DNA of 18,196 nucleotides from Bacteroidales bacterium UBA2939 (GCA_002349055.1 DECD01000054.1:24654-42849), one strand, 5' to 3'. Shown: positions 6,409 to 14,139, numbered from the stretch's first letter. The notes: generated by a model not told the origin, from the sequence alone. Numbers and translations are program-made.

Positions 6409-7212
6409 TTTCACCACATCCTGCATCACCAACCCAGCCAGCGTAAAACCATAGATTGCCGTGATATGGGCCAACGAGCCATTAATCTGAGCCTTCGAAG
6501 TGCACCACTCATGGTTCAGCAAGTCGGCACGTCCTTCGCCATGCTCTGCCTTCGGGCACATGCACGACGCCGTGCCGCAACTGCGCACCTGTTCCCCGAG
6601 ATTTGGCAACACCTCTGGACTCCACACACACTGGAACTTGCGTCCCGGAAAGCGCTTCTGCTTGCGCATCCTCCTCCGCAGCACCGCCGCCAGCGGGCAG
6701 CCGTCCACCTCCCAGAACTCACTCACCCTCACCTGCGTCGGGTCCATCTTCAATGCCGCCCCCATCGAGCTGAAGAAACGAAAACCAGCATCCCTCCGCG
6801 TCCCTCTCAAAATCAACTCCAACTTGTCCTTCAGACTGTCGATGCAGTCTATCACATAATCATATTCCTCCATGTGGAAACCCTCTGCCGTCTCCGCACT
6901 GAAAACATCCTGCAGCGCAGTAATCTCGGCATAAGGGTTGATCTCCTTCAACCTCTCACGCATCGCCTCCACCTTCACCCTCCCCACTGTCCTCGTAGTA
7001 GCCATCGCCTGGCGGTTGATATTCGTCACACACACACGGTCGCTGTCCACAATCGTCAAACGACCTATACCACTGCGTATCAAGCTCTCGGCACACCACG
7101 ACCCAACACCACCCACACCGAACACAATCACCCTTGCTGCACCCATACGCTCCATCGCCTCTCGGCCGATCAACAACTCCGTGCGATTCAAAATACCCTT
7201 TTCTGTAGTCAT
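6400..7212 (-). CDS. tcdA: tRNA threonylcarbamoyladenosine dehydratase (ThiF/E1-like)
   Basis: This is a 270-residue cytosolic protein of the ThiF/MoeB/E1-like fold. The nucleotide-binding loop GVGGVGS is at residues 32-38, followed by VDSD (about 55-58) and the NRQ signature (66-68). GCPLAAVLRRRMRK (171-184) matches the TcdA-specific segment, and INGSLAHITAIYGFTLAGLVMQDV closes the protein as expected. TcdA uses ATP to dehydrate t6A37 of ANN-decoding tRNAs to the cyclic form ct6A, with sulfur-carrier partners in some bacteria. A Cys-rich stretch, C195, C212, C217, C219 and C237 (SCGTASCMCP and HEWC), could bind a metal and is unlike the E. coli protein. It lies first in a - strand run with the Cys4 protein 32 nt downstream. 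Other ThiF-family roles are possible, but the overall pattern favours TcdA. Confidence 0.88.
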   Translation of the reverse strand: MTTEKGILNRTELLIGREAMERMGAARVIVFGVGGVGSWCAESLIRSGIGRLTIVDSDRVCVTNINRQAMATTRTVGRVKVEAMRERLKEINPYAEITALQDVFSAETAEGFHMEEYDYVIDCIDSLKDKLELILRGTRRDAGFRFFSSMGAALKMDPTQVRVSEFWEVDGCPLAAVLRRRMRKQKRFPGRKFQCVWSPEVLPNLGEQVRSCGTASCMCPKAEHGEGRADLLNHEWCTSKAQINGSLAHITAIYGFTLAGLVMQDVVKGV

Positions 7213-7350
7213 ATAGCAATAACAGAACAGAATAAAAAATATTGTTAATTGCTATGTTAAAAATAGTTAAACAAAACACATAACAGCTTGATTTACAATG
7301 AAACAAAGCACAAAAAGACACATAAACACCTGATTCTTAACACCATGTCC

Positions 7351-7415
7351 CTACCAACTCCCACCCAACTCCGACCCAACTCCGACCCAACTCCGACCCA
7401 ACTCCCTACCAACTC
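7351..7415. repeat. 11-bp tandem array (CGACCCAACTC)
   Basis: Units read CTACCAACTC (10 bp), CCACCCAACTC, then CGACCCAACTC three times exactly, then CCTACCAACTC. The three identical copies span 7372-7404. There are no spacers, so it is not a CRISPR. Confidence 0.9.
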
Positions 7416-7462
7416 CTACCACGGTAGGAGATGATAGGGGCATGGTAGGGGGATGATCGGGA
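7413..7462. repeat. Hairpin followed by G-run cluster upstream of dpp4
   Basis: CTCCTAC and GTAGGAG form a 7-bp stem around CACG (7413-7430). The following DNA on + carries G runs (GGGG, GGGGG, GGG) between 7436 and 7462, and these can also pair imperfectly with the C-rich array before the hairpin. A long imperfect stem or a G-quadruplex is possible. It lies just upstream of the dpp4 promoter. Confidence 0.6.
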
Positions 7463-7480
7463 GAAGGTGTTAACAAATTC

Positions 7481-7513
7481 TTTTCGCGGTATGAAAAATA
7501 TTTTGTATATTTG
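7481..7513 (+). promoter_or_regulatory. Bacteroidota promoter for dpp4
   Basis: The -7 box TATATTTG (7506-7513) fits TAnnTTTG exactly. A T-rich element TTTTC at 7481-7485 sits at about the -33 position. The -7 box ends 35 nt before the chosen dpp4 ATG at 7549, the same geometry as at the CDF gene. Confidence 0.75.
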
Positions 7514-7548
7514 CATTTTTGAATATATATAAAAACAAACTACCCGAC

Positions 7549-9861
7549 ATGAAGAAACTACTTGTTTTTATGGCATTTGCACTGATGGCAGGCGCTGGCT
7601 CGGCCAGTGCTCAGACGAAAAATATCACGCTGGAGGACATCTGGACGAAGGGGACGTTCCGTGCAAAGAGCGTCTACGGCATCCGCTCGATGGCCGACGG
7701 CGAGCACTACTGCACCATGAGCCGCACGGGCATCGCCAAATACAGCTACGCCACCGGTGAGAAGGTCGCCGACGTATGCCTCTTCAACACTCCGCAGATG
7801 AGCAAGAAGGCCAAACCCCTGCCCCCGATGGAGAGTTATGAGTTCAGCGCCGACGAGCAGAAAATTCTCCTCAGCAGCGGCTTCGAGCCTCTGTACCGCC
7901 ACAGCGGCGTGAGCGACTACTACATCTACGACGTCAACGCAAAGACTTTTACCAAAATCAGCAACAACGGCAAGCAGCGCCTGACAACGCTGAGTCCCGA
8001 CGGCACGAAGGTGGCCTTTGTGCGCGACAATAACCTCTACTGGATGGACCTCGCCACCCTCGAGGAGCATGCCATCACCACCGACGGCAAGGTGAACGAA
8101 ATCATCAACGGCACCACCGACTGGGTGTACGAGGAGGAGTTCGCCATCACGCAGGGCTTCCAGTGGAGCCCCGACTCGAAAAAGATTGCCTATATGCGCT
8201 TCGACGAGAGCAAGGTGAAGGAGTATAATATGCAGATGTGGGGCGCCCTCTATCCCGAGGACTACCGCTACAAATACCCCAAGGCCGGCGAAGACAACTC
8301 GAGGGTGATGATGAAAGTGTATGACATTGAAAAACAGAAGAACCTTTTCAATGCCTCTATCTTGTTCGACACAAAGTTGTTTGACGAGTGGGAATACATC
8401 CCTCGTTTCCAGTGGACCAACAACCCGGAAGTGCTGGCCGTGATGAGTATGAACCGCTTGCAAAACCACATGCAAATCGTTACATACGATGTCAGAGAGG
8501 GGAACAACCGCATCTATATCATGTACGATGAACAATGCGACACCTACGTCGAGGTGCCCGACACATGGCAGTTCATCACCGTGGGCAAAGGCAAGAAAGC
8601 CAAGGAGCAGATGCTCATCACCAGCGAGAAGGACGGCTACCGCCACATCTACCTCTACGATATGGACGGCAAGCTCGTCAAGCAGGTAACCAGCGGCAAC
8701 TATGAGATTTGCGATGTCCCCGGAATCGATGTCAAGAACCAGCGCCTCTACTACACCAGCCGCGAACACGGAGCCATCAACAAGAGCCTCTTCATGGTGA
8801 ACTTCGACGGGAGCAAGAAGCAGTGCCTCAATTATAAGCCCGCCCAGATGAACGACATTTATGAAGGCAGCAACAAAAGGTACTCCTTTGGCGACCGTTC
8901 GGAAGGGTTTGTCGAGGGCACTTACAACGCCACTTTCAGCAACGGCTGCAAATACTACATCTGCACCTACAGCAATGCCAACATGCCGCCGGTCTATACA
9001 CTGCACAACTCGCGCGGCACGCTGGTGAAAGTGTTGCAGAACAACAGCGAGCTGCAGGGCAAGATGTTCGACTACGGCACTCAGCACAAGGAGTTTGGAA
9101 GTTTCAAGACCGGCAAGGGCACGGAGTTGAACTACTACACCATCACACCGAAAGACTTTGACAAGAGTGATGCGACGAAGAAATACCCGGTGCTTATCTA
9201 CGTCTATGGCGGTCCCGGCAACCAGCAGGTCTCGAACAGCTACGGCTACTCCGACTACTACTGGTACCACATGCTGGCCGAGAAGGGTTATGTGGTGATG
9301 TGCTTCGACGGCCGCGGTACCGGCGGCCGCGGTGCTGACTTCAAGAAGCAGACCTACAAGGACCTCGGCCGCATGGAATGCGAGGACGCCATCGAGGCCG
9401 CCCGCTGGCTGGGTCAGCAGAGCTGGGTCGACAAAGACCGCATCGGCATCTGGGGTTGGAGCTTCGGCGGCTACCTCTCTACCCTCTCGCTCCTGAAGGG
9501 CAACGATGTCTTCAAGGCCGCCATTGCTGTGGCTCCCGTCATGAACTGGCGCTACTACGACAACATCTACACCGAGCGCTACCTCGCCCTGCCCAAGGAC
9601 AACGCCAAGGGCTACGACGACAACTCGCCACTCAACTTCGCCGACCAGCTGAAGGGCAACTACCTGCTTATCCACGGCACCGGCGACGACAACGTGCACT
9701 TCCAGAACAGCGCCGAGATGGTAGAGAAGCTCGAGAATGCCGGCAAGCAGTTCGAGTTCCGCATCTACCCCAACAAGAACCACAGCATCTACGACGCCAC
9801 GGGCAACACCCGTCTGAACCTCTACCAGCTGATGACAGACTTTATCCTTCGTAAACTTTGA
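7549..9861 (+). CDS. dpp4: Dipeptidyl peptidase IV (S9 family, prolyl dipeptidyl peptidase)
   Basis: This is a 770-residue exported serine peptidase that removes X-Pro (and X-Ala) dipeptides from peptide N-termini in the periplasm, feeding amino acids or dipeptides to the cell. A signal peptide MKKLLVFMAFALMAGAGSASAQ precedes the mature protein. The beta-propeller (about 90-455) contains the substrate N-terminus-binding double Glu in DWVYEEEF (E195-E196). The C-terminal alpha/beta-hydrolase domain has the triad Ser638 (GWSFGGY), Asp713 (GTGDDNVHF) and His745 (PNKNHSIYD). The ATG at 7549 is chosen because it begins a standard signal peptide and sits 35 nt after the -7 box; an in-frame TTG at 7519 would add ten unlikely residues. 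Length and motifs are normal for the family, so the gene looks intact. The outer-membrane protein gene follows 39 nt later across a heptamer repeat. Confidence 0.96.
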   Translation: MKKLLVFMAFALMAGAGSASAQTKNITLEDIWTKGTFRAKSVYGIRSMADGEHYCTMSRTGIAKYSYATGEKVADVCLFNTPQMSKKAKPLPPMESYEFSADEQKILLSSGFEPLYRHSGVSDYYIYDVNAKTFTKISNNGKQRLTTLSPDGTKVAFVRDNNLYWMDLATLEEHAITTDGKVNEIINGTTDWVYEEEFAITQGFQWSPDSKKIAYMRFDESKVKEYNMQMWGALYPEDYRYKYPKAGEDNSRVMMKVYDIEKQKNLFNASILFDTKLFDEWEYIPRFQWTNNPEVLAVMSMNRLQNHMQIVTYDVREGNNRIYIMYDEQCDTYVEVPDTWQFITVGKGKKAKEQMLITSEKDGYRHIYLYDMDGKLVKQVTSGNYEICDVPGIDVKNQRLYYTSREHGAINKSLFMVNFDGSKKQCLNYKPAQMNDIYEGSNKRYSFGDRSEGFVEGTYNATFSNGCKYYICTYSNANMPPVYTLHNSRGTLVKVLQNNSELQGKMFDYGTQHKEFGSFKTGKGTELNYYTITPKDFDKSDATKKYPVLIYVYGGPGNQQVSNSYGYSDYYWYHMLAEKGYVVMCFDGRGTGGRGADFKKQTYKDLGRMECEDAIEAARWLGQQSWVDKDRIGIWGWSFGGYLSTLSLLKGNDVFKAAIAVAPVMNWRYYDNIYTERYLALPKDNAKGYDDNSPLNFADQLKGNYLLIHGTGDDNVHFQNSAEMVEKLENAGKQFEFRIYPNKNHSIYDATGNTRLNLYQLMTDFILRKL

Positions 9862-9862
9862 G

Positions 9863-9890
9863 AATTAAGAATTAAAAATTAAGAATTAAG
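9863..9890. repeat. Four AATTAAR heptamers between dpp4 and the OMP gene
   Basis: The units AATTAAG, AATTAAA, AATTAAG, AATTAAG begin directly after the dpp4 stop and run into the palindrome AAGAATTCTT. They fill almost the whole 39-nt gap. Confidence 0.9.
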
Positions 9891-9900
9891 AATTCTTGAT

Positions 9901-10668
9901 ATGAAAAAAATAGTTTTTATTGCCGCACTGGTTTCAATTTTCAATTTTCATTTTTCAATTTGCCAGGCGCAGTTTGGCGACTACGGCGTGAAGGCCGGCA
10001 TCGGTCTGGCCACCATCAACGACGACCTGTCGACCAAGTCGCCCATTCTGGGAGCCACCGTCGGCGGCTACATCAATTACACCTTCGTGCAGAGCGAGAG
10101 TGTTCTCGAGGAGACCTTTTTCCTGCAAACAGGGTTAAACCTGATGCGCCGAGGCAGCAACTTCGAGGAGGTGCTGGAGAACGGCGCCAGCTTGATGTAC
10201 CGCGAGGGCTACTACCACGCCTACTACCTCCAGCTGCCCATCCTTGCCTGCGTCCACTACGAGCTGCCCATCCGTTCGAGAGGCCATGTGGTGGGGTTCT
10301 ACCTGGGTCCTGCCGTCAGCTTCGGCCTCTTCGGCCGCTATGGCGACCGACGCATCACCCCCGGCGTCACCTCGCCGGCAGCCAACTATGACGTCAACTT
10401 CAACGGCTCGGACGAGGACCGTCAGGTGTTCAACCACCTGAACCGCCTCGACATCAGCGCCGTCATCGGCCTCAGCTACGAGTACAAACGCTTCACAGCC
10501 TCGTTCTATATCGACCACGGCTTCATGGCCACCTCGGAGGGCGTCGACATCCTGCGCATCATCGAGAACGGCGCAGGCAGCAACATCAACGTGAAAATCC
10601 CCAACGGCAACAACGTAAGCTATATGCTGTCGGTGAGCTACAGTCTCGGCAGCTTCATGAAAGAATAA
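9901..10668 (+). CDS. Outer-membrane beta-barrel protein (PorT-like / OMP_b-brl family)
   Basis: This is a 255-residue predicted outer-membrane barrel. The signal peptide is MKKIVFIAALVSIFNFHFSICQAQ, and its middle is encoded by four TTTCAAT heptamers. The mature part begins FGDYGVKAGIGLATIND and alternates beta strands typical of small eight-stranded barrels: GATVGGYINYTF, EETFFLQTGLNLMRRGS, YYLQLPILACVHY, GFYLGPAVSFGLFGRYGDRR, IGLSYEYKRFTASFYID, YMLSVSYSLGSF. The pattern of a strand ending in a conserved outer 'LQLPIL' segment is common in the Bacteroidota porin-like family that includes PorT. The exact function is unknown. It is probably co-transcribed with dpp4 upstream and gltX 28 nt downstream. 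Slippage in the heptamer tract would shift the frame before the mature sequence. Confidence 0.85.
   Translation: MKKIVFIAALVSIFNFHFSICQAQFGDYGVKAGIGLATINDDLSTKSPILGATVGGYINYTFVQSESVLEETFFLQTGLNLMRRGSNFEEVLENGASLMYREGYYHAYYLQLPILACVHYELPIRSRGHVVGFYLGPAVSFGLFGRYGDRRITPGVTSPAANYDVNFNGSDEDRQVFNHLNRLDISAVIGLSYEYKRFTASFYIDHGFMATSEGVDILRIIENGAGSNINVKIPNGNNVSYMLSVSYSLGSFMKE
9932..9959. repeat. Four TTTCAAT heptamers inside the OMP signal peptide
   Basis: The units TTTCAAT, TTTCAAT, TTTCATT, TTTCAAT lie inside the coding sequence and encode the SIFNFHFSI part of the signal peptide. Seven is not a multiple of three, so gain or loss of one unit would frameshift the gene. Confidence 0.92.
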
Positions 10669-10696
10669 CGAAAAAGTCAAAAAGCATAAAAGATAA

Positions 10697-12217
10697 ATGG
10701 TAAGAGTAAGATTCGCCCCCAGTCCAACGGGGCCGCTCCACATCGGCGGCGTGCGTACCGCCCTCTACAACTACCTCTTCGCCCGTCAGAACGACGGCAA
10801 GATGATTCTCCGCATCGAAGACACCGACCAAACTCGCTTTGTGCCGGGTGCCGAACAATACATCATCGAGGCCCTCGACTGGCTGGGCATCAAGTTCGAC
10901 GAAGGCGTGCACATCGGCGGTCCCTACGGCCCATACCGCCAGAGCGACCGCAAGCCGATGTACCGCCAGTATGCCGAGCAACTCATCCGCGACGGCTGGG
11001 CCTACTACGCCTTCGACAAGCCCGAGGCCCTCGAGGCCAAGCGCAAAGAATACGAGGCACAGAAGAAGACCTTCCAGTACGACTGCAACACCCGTCTCCA
11101 GATGGAGAACAGCCTGAGTCTTGGCATGGAGGAGGCGCAGCGCCGCATCGTGGCCGGCGACCCATACGTGGTGCGTTTCCAGTTCCCCGACAATATCGAC
11201 ATCACGGTGCACGACATGATTCGCGGCGACGTGACCATGAACTCGCGTCTGCTCGACGACAAGGTTCTGTTCAAATCCGACGGCATGCCCACCTACCACC
11301 TGGCCAACATCGTCGACGACCACACAATGGAAATCACCCACGTCATCCGTGGCGAGGAGTGGCTGCCCAGCGCACCGCTGCATGTAATGCTCTATAAAGC
11401 CTTTGGCTGGGAAGAGACCATGCCGCGCTTCGCCCACCTGCCCCTGCTCCTCAAGCCCGAGGGCAACGGCAAACTGAGCAAGCGCGACGGAGACCGTCTG
11501 GGCTTCCCCGTCTTCCCGCTCGAGTGGCACGACCCCAAGAGCGGCGAAATTTCCAGCGGCTACCGCGAGAAAGGCTACCTGCCCGAGGCGGTGGTCAACA
11601 TGCTGGCATTGATGGGCTGGAATCCCGGAACCGAACAAGAGATAATGTCCATGGACGAGCTGATAAAGCTCTTCAACGTGGAGCACATCAGCAAGAACGG
11701 TGCCAAGTTCAACCTCGACAAGGCCAAATGGTTCCAGCACGAATACTTCCAGAAACTCTCCGACGAGGCTGTGGCCGATATGCTCGAGTTCCAGCTGAAG
11801 GAGCACGGCATTGAGGCTGACCGCGCCTATGTGGTGAAGGTCGCCGGCATGATGAAAGAGCGCATCACCTTCCCCAGCGAACTGTGGGAGACCTGCTGCT
11901 ACTTCTTCCAAGCCCCCACCGAGTACAACGAGAAGGATGTAGCCAAGCGCTGGACGCCTGACATGCACATCCACATGGCCAAAGTCATCGAGATTCTTAA
12001 CACCGTGCCCTTCGAGTACGACGCCATCCACAAAGCCCTGCTCGACGACTACATCGCCGCCAACGGTCTCAACACCGGCAAGGTGATGAACTCGCTGCGC
12101 ATCGCCGTGGTGGGCCGCACCGTGGGCCCCGACATGATTACCCTCGTCATGATGCTCGGCAAGGACGAGACCGTCCGCCGCGTGGAACGCGCCATTGAAA
12201 AATTGAAAGTTAATTAA
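10697..12217 (+). CDS. gltX: Glutamyl-tRNA synthetase
   Basis: This is a 506-residue class I aminoacyl-tRNA synthetase that charges tRNA-Glu with glutamate in the cytosol. The N-terminus VRFAPSPTGPLHIGGVRTALYNYLF carries the HIGH-type motif (HIGG, residues 15-18), and IEDTDQTR follows as in all GltX proteins. The second catalytic signature, KLSKR, is at residues 259-263 (GNGKLSKRDGDRLGFP). The C-terminal anticodon-binding helical domain ends normally (PDMITLVMMLGKDETVRRVERAI). The length is typical of Bacteroidota GltX. The ATG follows an A-rich leader without a Shine-Dalgarno sequence. A tRNA-Gln charging role through GatCAB cannot be judged here. Confidence 0.97.
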   Translation: MVRVRFAPSPTGPLHIGGVRTALYNYLFARQNDGKMILRIEDTDQTRFVPGAEQYIIEALDWLGIKFDEGVHIGGPYGPYRQSDRKPMYRQYAEQLIRDGWAYYAFDKPEALEAKRKEYEAQKKTFQYDCNTRLQMENSLSLGMEEAQRRIVAGDPYVVRFQFPDNIDITVHDMIRGDVTMNSRLLDDKVLFKSDGMPTYHLANIVDDHTMEITHVIRGEEWLPSAPLHVMLYKAFGWEETMPRFAHLPLLLKPEGNGKLSKRDGDRLGFPVFPLEWHDPKSGEISSGYREKGYLPEAVVNMLALMGWNPGTEQEIMSMDELIKLFNVEHISKNGAKFNLDKAKWFQHEYFQKLSDEAVADMLEFQLKEHGIEADRAYVVKVAGMMKERITFPSELWETCCYFFQAPTEYNEKDVAKRWTPDMHIHMAKVIEILNTVPFEYDAIHKALLDDYIAANGLNTGKVMNSLRIAVVGRTVGPDMITLVMMLGKDETVRRVERAIEKLKVN

Positions 12218-12222
12218 TATGG

Positions 12223-12335
12223 TAGTTAAAGAATTCAGAAGTTAAAGAAGTTAAAGCCATTAGTACCATCTTGCACATTTGGCTTTAACTTCTAGCGAGC
12301 GCAGCGAGCGATAACTTCTTTAACTTCTTTAACTA
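12223..12335. repeat. Complex inverted repeat of GAAGTTAAA units between gltX and the OmpH-like gene
   Basis: The left arm (12223-12259) is built from 9-bp GAAGTTAAA units. Its end, AGAAGTTAAAGCCA (12246-12259), pairs perfectly with TGGCTTTAACTTCT (12280-12293) around a 20-nt loop. The outer part pairs with TAACTTCTT units at 12312-12335. Between the two right-hand segments sits an unpaired GC-rich insert, AGCGAGCGC plus AGCGAGCGA (12294-12311). It could form a long stem with an 18-nt bulge and may attenuate read-through. Confidence 0.85.
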
Positions 12336-12354
12336 CAAAAAAATAAAAAAGATT

Positions 12355-12981
12355 ATGGAAAATAACAAACTCAGCAAGATTCTTCTCGCCTGCAATGCCG
12401 TGCTGTTCCTCGGCCTGGTGGGCATTTATATCATCCACTTCACCTCGGCTCCCAAGAGCAAGGTAAACGCCGAAGCCACCGCCCCTCTCCAGAAGGAAGG
12501 CGGCCTGACTATCGCCTATGTCGACACCGACACGCTGCTGGCCAAGTACGAGTATGCTAAAGAACTCGAGGCCGACCTCCTGGCCTTCAAGAGCCAGCAG
12601 GAAGCCTACGGCAAGCAGCAGATGGAGAAATTCCAGCGTGACTACCAGGACTACCTGCAGAATGGCGACAAACTGACGCGCACCCAGCAGGAGGCCAAGG
12701 AGGCCGAACTGAAGCAGCGTGCCGAGCGCATGTCAACCCTCGAGCAGGAGCTGACAGCCAAAATCATGGAGCGTCAGATTGAGGAGAACACCAAGCTCCT
12801 CAACGCCATCTTCGCCTTCGTGCGCGAATACAACGCCGCCAACCAGCAGTTCGACATCATTCTGAGAAAGACCTTCGAGAACTCGCCTAGTCTCTACCTC
12901 AACCCCGGAATGGACATCACACAGGAGATTCTCGACGGCCTCAACGAAGAGCACCGCAACCTGAAAAAGAAACAGGAATAG
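12355..12981 (+). CDS. OmpH/Skp-like periplasmic chaperone
   Basis: This is a 208-residue protein with one N-terminal hydrophobic segment (about residues 8-28, KILLACNAVLFLGLVGIYIIHF) that looks like an uncleaved signal anchor. IAYVDTDTLLAKYEYAKELEADL (about 53-75) is the OmpH opening signature. Residues 65-165 are a long charged coiled coil rich in Gln, Glu and Lys, as in the Skp tentacles. The C-terminus returns to a conserved beta/alpha element (YNAANQQFDIILRK). Skp-type proteins hold unfolded outer-membrane barrels in the periplasm, which fits the outer-membrane protein gene encoded nearby. The ATG follows an A-rich leader. A strong terminator comes right after the stop. Confidence 0.88.
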   Translation: MENNKLSKILLACNAVLFLGLVGIYIIHFTSAPKSKVNAEATAPLQKEGGLTIAYVDTDTLLAKYEYAKELEADLLAFKSQQEAYGKQQMEKFQRDYQDYLQNGDKLTRTQQEAKEAELKQRAERMSTLEQELTAKIMERQIEENTKLLNAIFAFVREYNAANQQFDIILRKTFENSPSLYLNPGMDITQEILDGLNEEHRNLKKKQE

Positions 12982-12984
12982 AGA

Positions 12985-13019
12985 AAAAGAAATCCCGCCA
13001 CAACGGCGGGATTTCTTTT
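12985..13019. terminator. Bidirectional intrinsic terminator
   Basis: AAATCCCGCC (12990-12999) and GGCGGGATTT (13005-13014) form a perfect 10-bp stem with a 5-nt loop. It extends to about 15 bp through flanking A and T runs. It serves the OmpH-like gene on + and the glycosyltransferase on -, whose stop codon (13018-13020) overlaps its edge. Confidence 0.93.
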
Positions 13020-14100
13020 ATTCCTTGGCCTTGCTGAATCTGCCCAGCAGGGCGGTGAACACCGTTCGGCGGAAGAGGTAGTATTCCACCAGCAGCAGGC
13101 GTCCGTAGATACCCGACACCGTGTTGTGTTGCAACTGGCTGCGTTTCTCAATCAGACTTGAGCGGAGCATCTTGAATTCTTTATGCGCCGTGCCCACGGC
13201 CTGGAACTCGCCCCAGTGGCCCTGCGCCAAGAACTTCAGCGCAGCAACCCCGTCGAGCAGCAGACGCCAGCGGATGACCGTGTTCAGGCGCGAGTCAGGC
13301 AGGTTCTTGTAAAGCATGCAGAGGTTGTTGCGGAAGTTGAGGCGTGTCTTGAAGGGCGAGCTGTGGGGCAGCGTACCGCCACCCACATGGTAGACCACCG
13401 AGCGAGGGCAGTAGCGCACCGAGTAGCCGCTGTTCTTGGCCCTCCAGCAGAAGTCAATCTCCTCCATGTGGGCGAAGAAGTCGCCGTCCAAACCATGCAG
13501 CTCGCGGTAGACCTCAGCCCGCACGAACATCGCCGCTCCCGAGGCCCAAAAGATGTCGCACTCCTCGTCATACTGCCCGTGGTCGCGCTCCAGGGTGGAG
13601 AAGATGCGGCCGCGGCAGAAGGGATAGCCATAGTGGTCGATAAAACCGCCCGCACCGCCGGCATACTCGAACGTGTGCTTCCGGTCGTACATCAGCATCT
13701 TGGGCTGGGCGATGGCGTAGTTCTCGTCGCGTTCCATCATGCTGATGACGGGTTGTATCCAGTGCGGCGTACACTCCACGTCGCTGTTCAGCAGCACATA
13801 GTAGTCGGCATCCACCTGGGCCAAGGCTTTGTTGTAGCCCTCGGCAAAGCCGTAGTTCTTGTCGAGCAGTATCAGCGGCACCTGCGGATACCGCCTCCGC
13901 ATGAACTCCACCGAGTCGTCGGTCGACCCGTTGTCGGCCACAAAAACCTTCGATTCCAACTCCATCTCGGGGTCGTGCGGCACCTGCCAGCCTCGCTCCG
14001 AGTCGCTGCTCATCAGCGAATATTTCAGTACCGACGGCAGAAAGCGTTCCAGCATCCCGCGTCCGTTCCAGTTCAGAATAACAACAGCAACATGTATCAT
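13018..14100 (-). CDS. Family 2 glycosyltransferase (rhamnosyltransferase-like)
   Basis: This is a 360-residue GT-A fold enzyme that transfers a sugar from a nucleotide donor, probably to a cell-envelope glycan. The opening IHVAVVILNWNG and VADNGSTDDS (54-63) are typical of the GT2 subgroup of rhamnosyl- and galactofuranosyl-type transferases. The metal-binding aspartate is in LLNSDVE (D107). The acidic acceptor-side motif is HMEEIDFCWRA (E213-E214, D216), followed by VVYHVGGGTLP (H238). The C-terminal part (about 255-355) is helical and may contact the membrane. A roughly 20-residue insertion (about 27-48, SSDSERGWQVPHDPEME) separates the first helix from the second strand. The donor and acceptor cannot be read from the sequence. 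It is 22 nt downstream of the acyltransferase, in a likely operon for envelope synthesis. Confidence 0.9.
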   Translation of the reverse strand: MIHVAVVILNWNGRGMLERFLPSVLKYSLMSSDSERGWQVPHDPEMELESKVFVADNGSTDDSVEFMRRRYPQVPLILLDKNYGFAEGYNKALAQVDADYYVLLNSDVECTPHWIQPVISMMERDENYAIAQPKMLMYDRKHTFEYAGGAGGFIDHYGYPFCRGRIFSTLERDHGQYDEECDIFWASGAAMFVRAEVYRELHGLDGDFFAHMEEIDFCWRAKNSGYSVRYCPRSVVYHVGGGTLPHSSPFKTRLNFRNNLCMLYKNLPDSRLNTVIRWRLLLDGVAALKFLAQGHWGEFQAVGTAHKEFKMLRSSLIEKRSQLQHNTVSGIYGRLLLVEYYLFRRTVFTALLGRFSKAKE

Positions 14101-14111
14101 CTTATTTTTCC

Positions 14112-14139
14112 TTTCTCATTTCTCATCTCTCATTTCTTT
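14112..14139. repeat. Four TTTCTCA heptamers over the acyltransferase stop codon
   Basis: The units TTTCTCA, TTTCTCA, TCTCTCA, TTTCTTT (on +) cover the last codons and the stop (14123-14125) of the - strand acyltransferase and most of the gap to the glycosyltransferase. Confidence 0.88.

Larger units (their letters stand above)
7213..7548. other. Divergent intergenic region between tcdA and dpp4
   Basis: This is 336 nt with no credible gene. The left half (7213-7330) is AT-rich and should contain the tcdA promoter, though no consensus -7 box is evident on the - strand. The middle (7351-7462) is a C-rich 11-bp tandem array followed by a hairpin and a G-rich stretch. The right end holds the dpp4 promoter (7481-7513) and an A-rich leader. 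Confidence 0.7.

Noticed and set aside
7351..7415. Possible CRISPR array
   Set aside because: The 11-bp units are directly joined with no spacers, and there are no cas genes.
7519..7548. Upstream TTG start for dpp4 adding MNIYKNKLPD
   Set aside because: It would put ten polar residues before a complete signal peptide and would lie only 6 nt after the -7 box. The ATG at 7549 fits both.
7558..9783. 741-codon open frame on the - strand opposite dpp4
   Set aside because: It is exactly antiparallel to a gene with full catalytic motifs, its translation is a low-complexity run of V, A, L and H, and long antisense frames are common in GC-rich coding DNA.
10655..12031. 458-codon open frame on the - strand opposite gltX
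   Set aside because: It is antisense to a clear GltX, with no domain and a composition typical of mirror frames.
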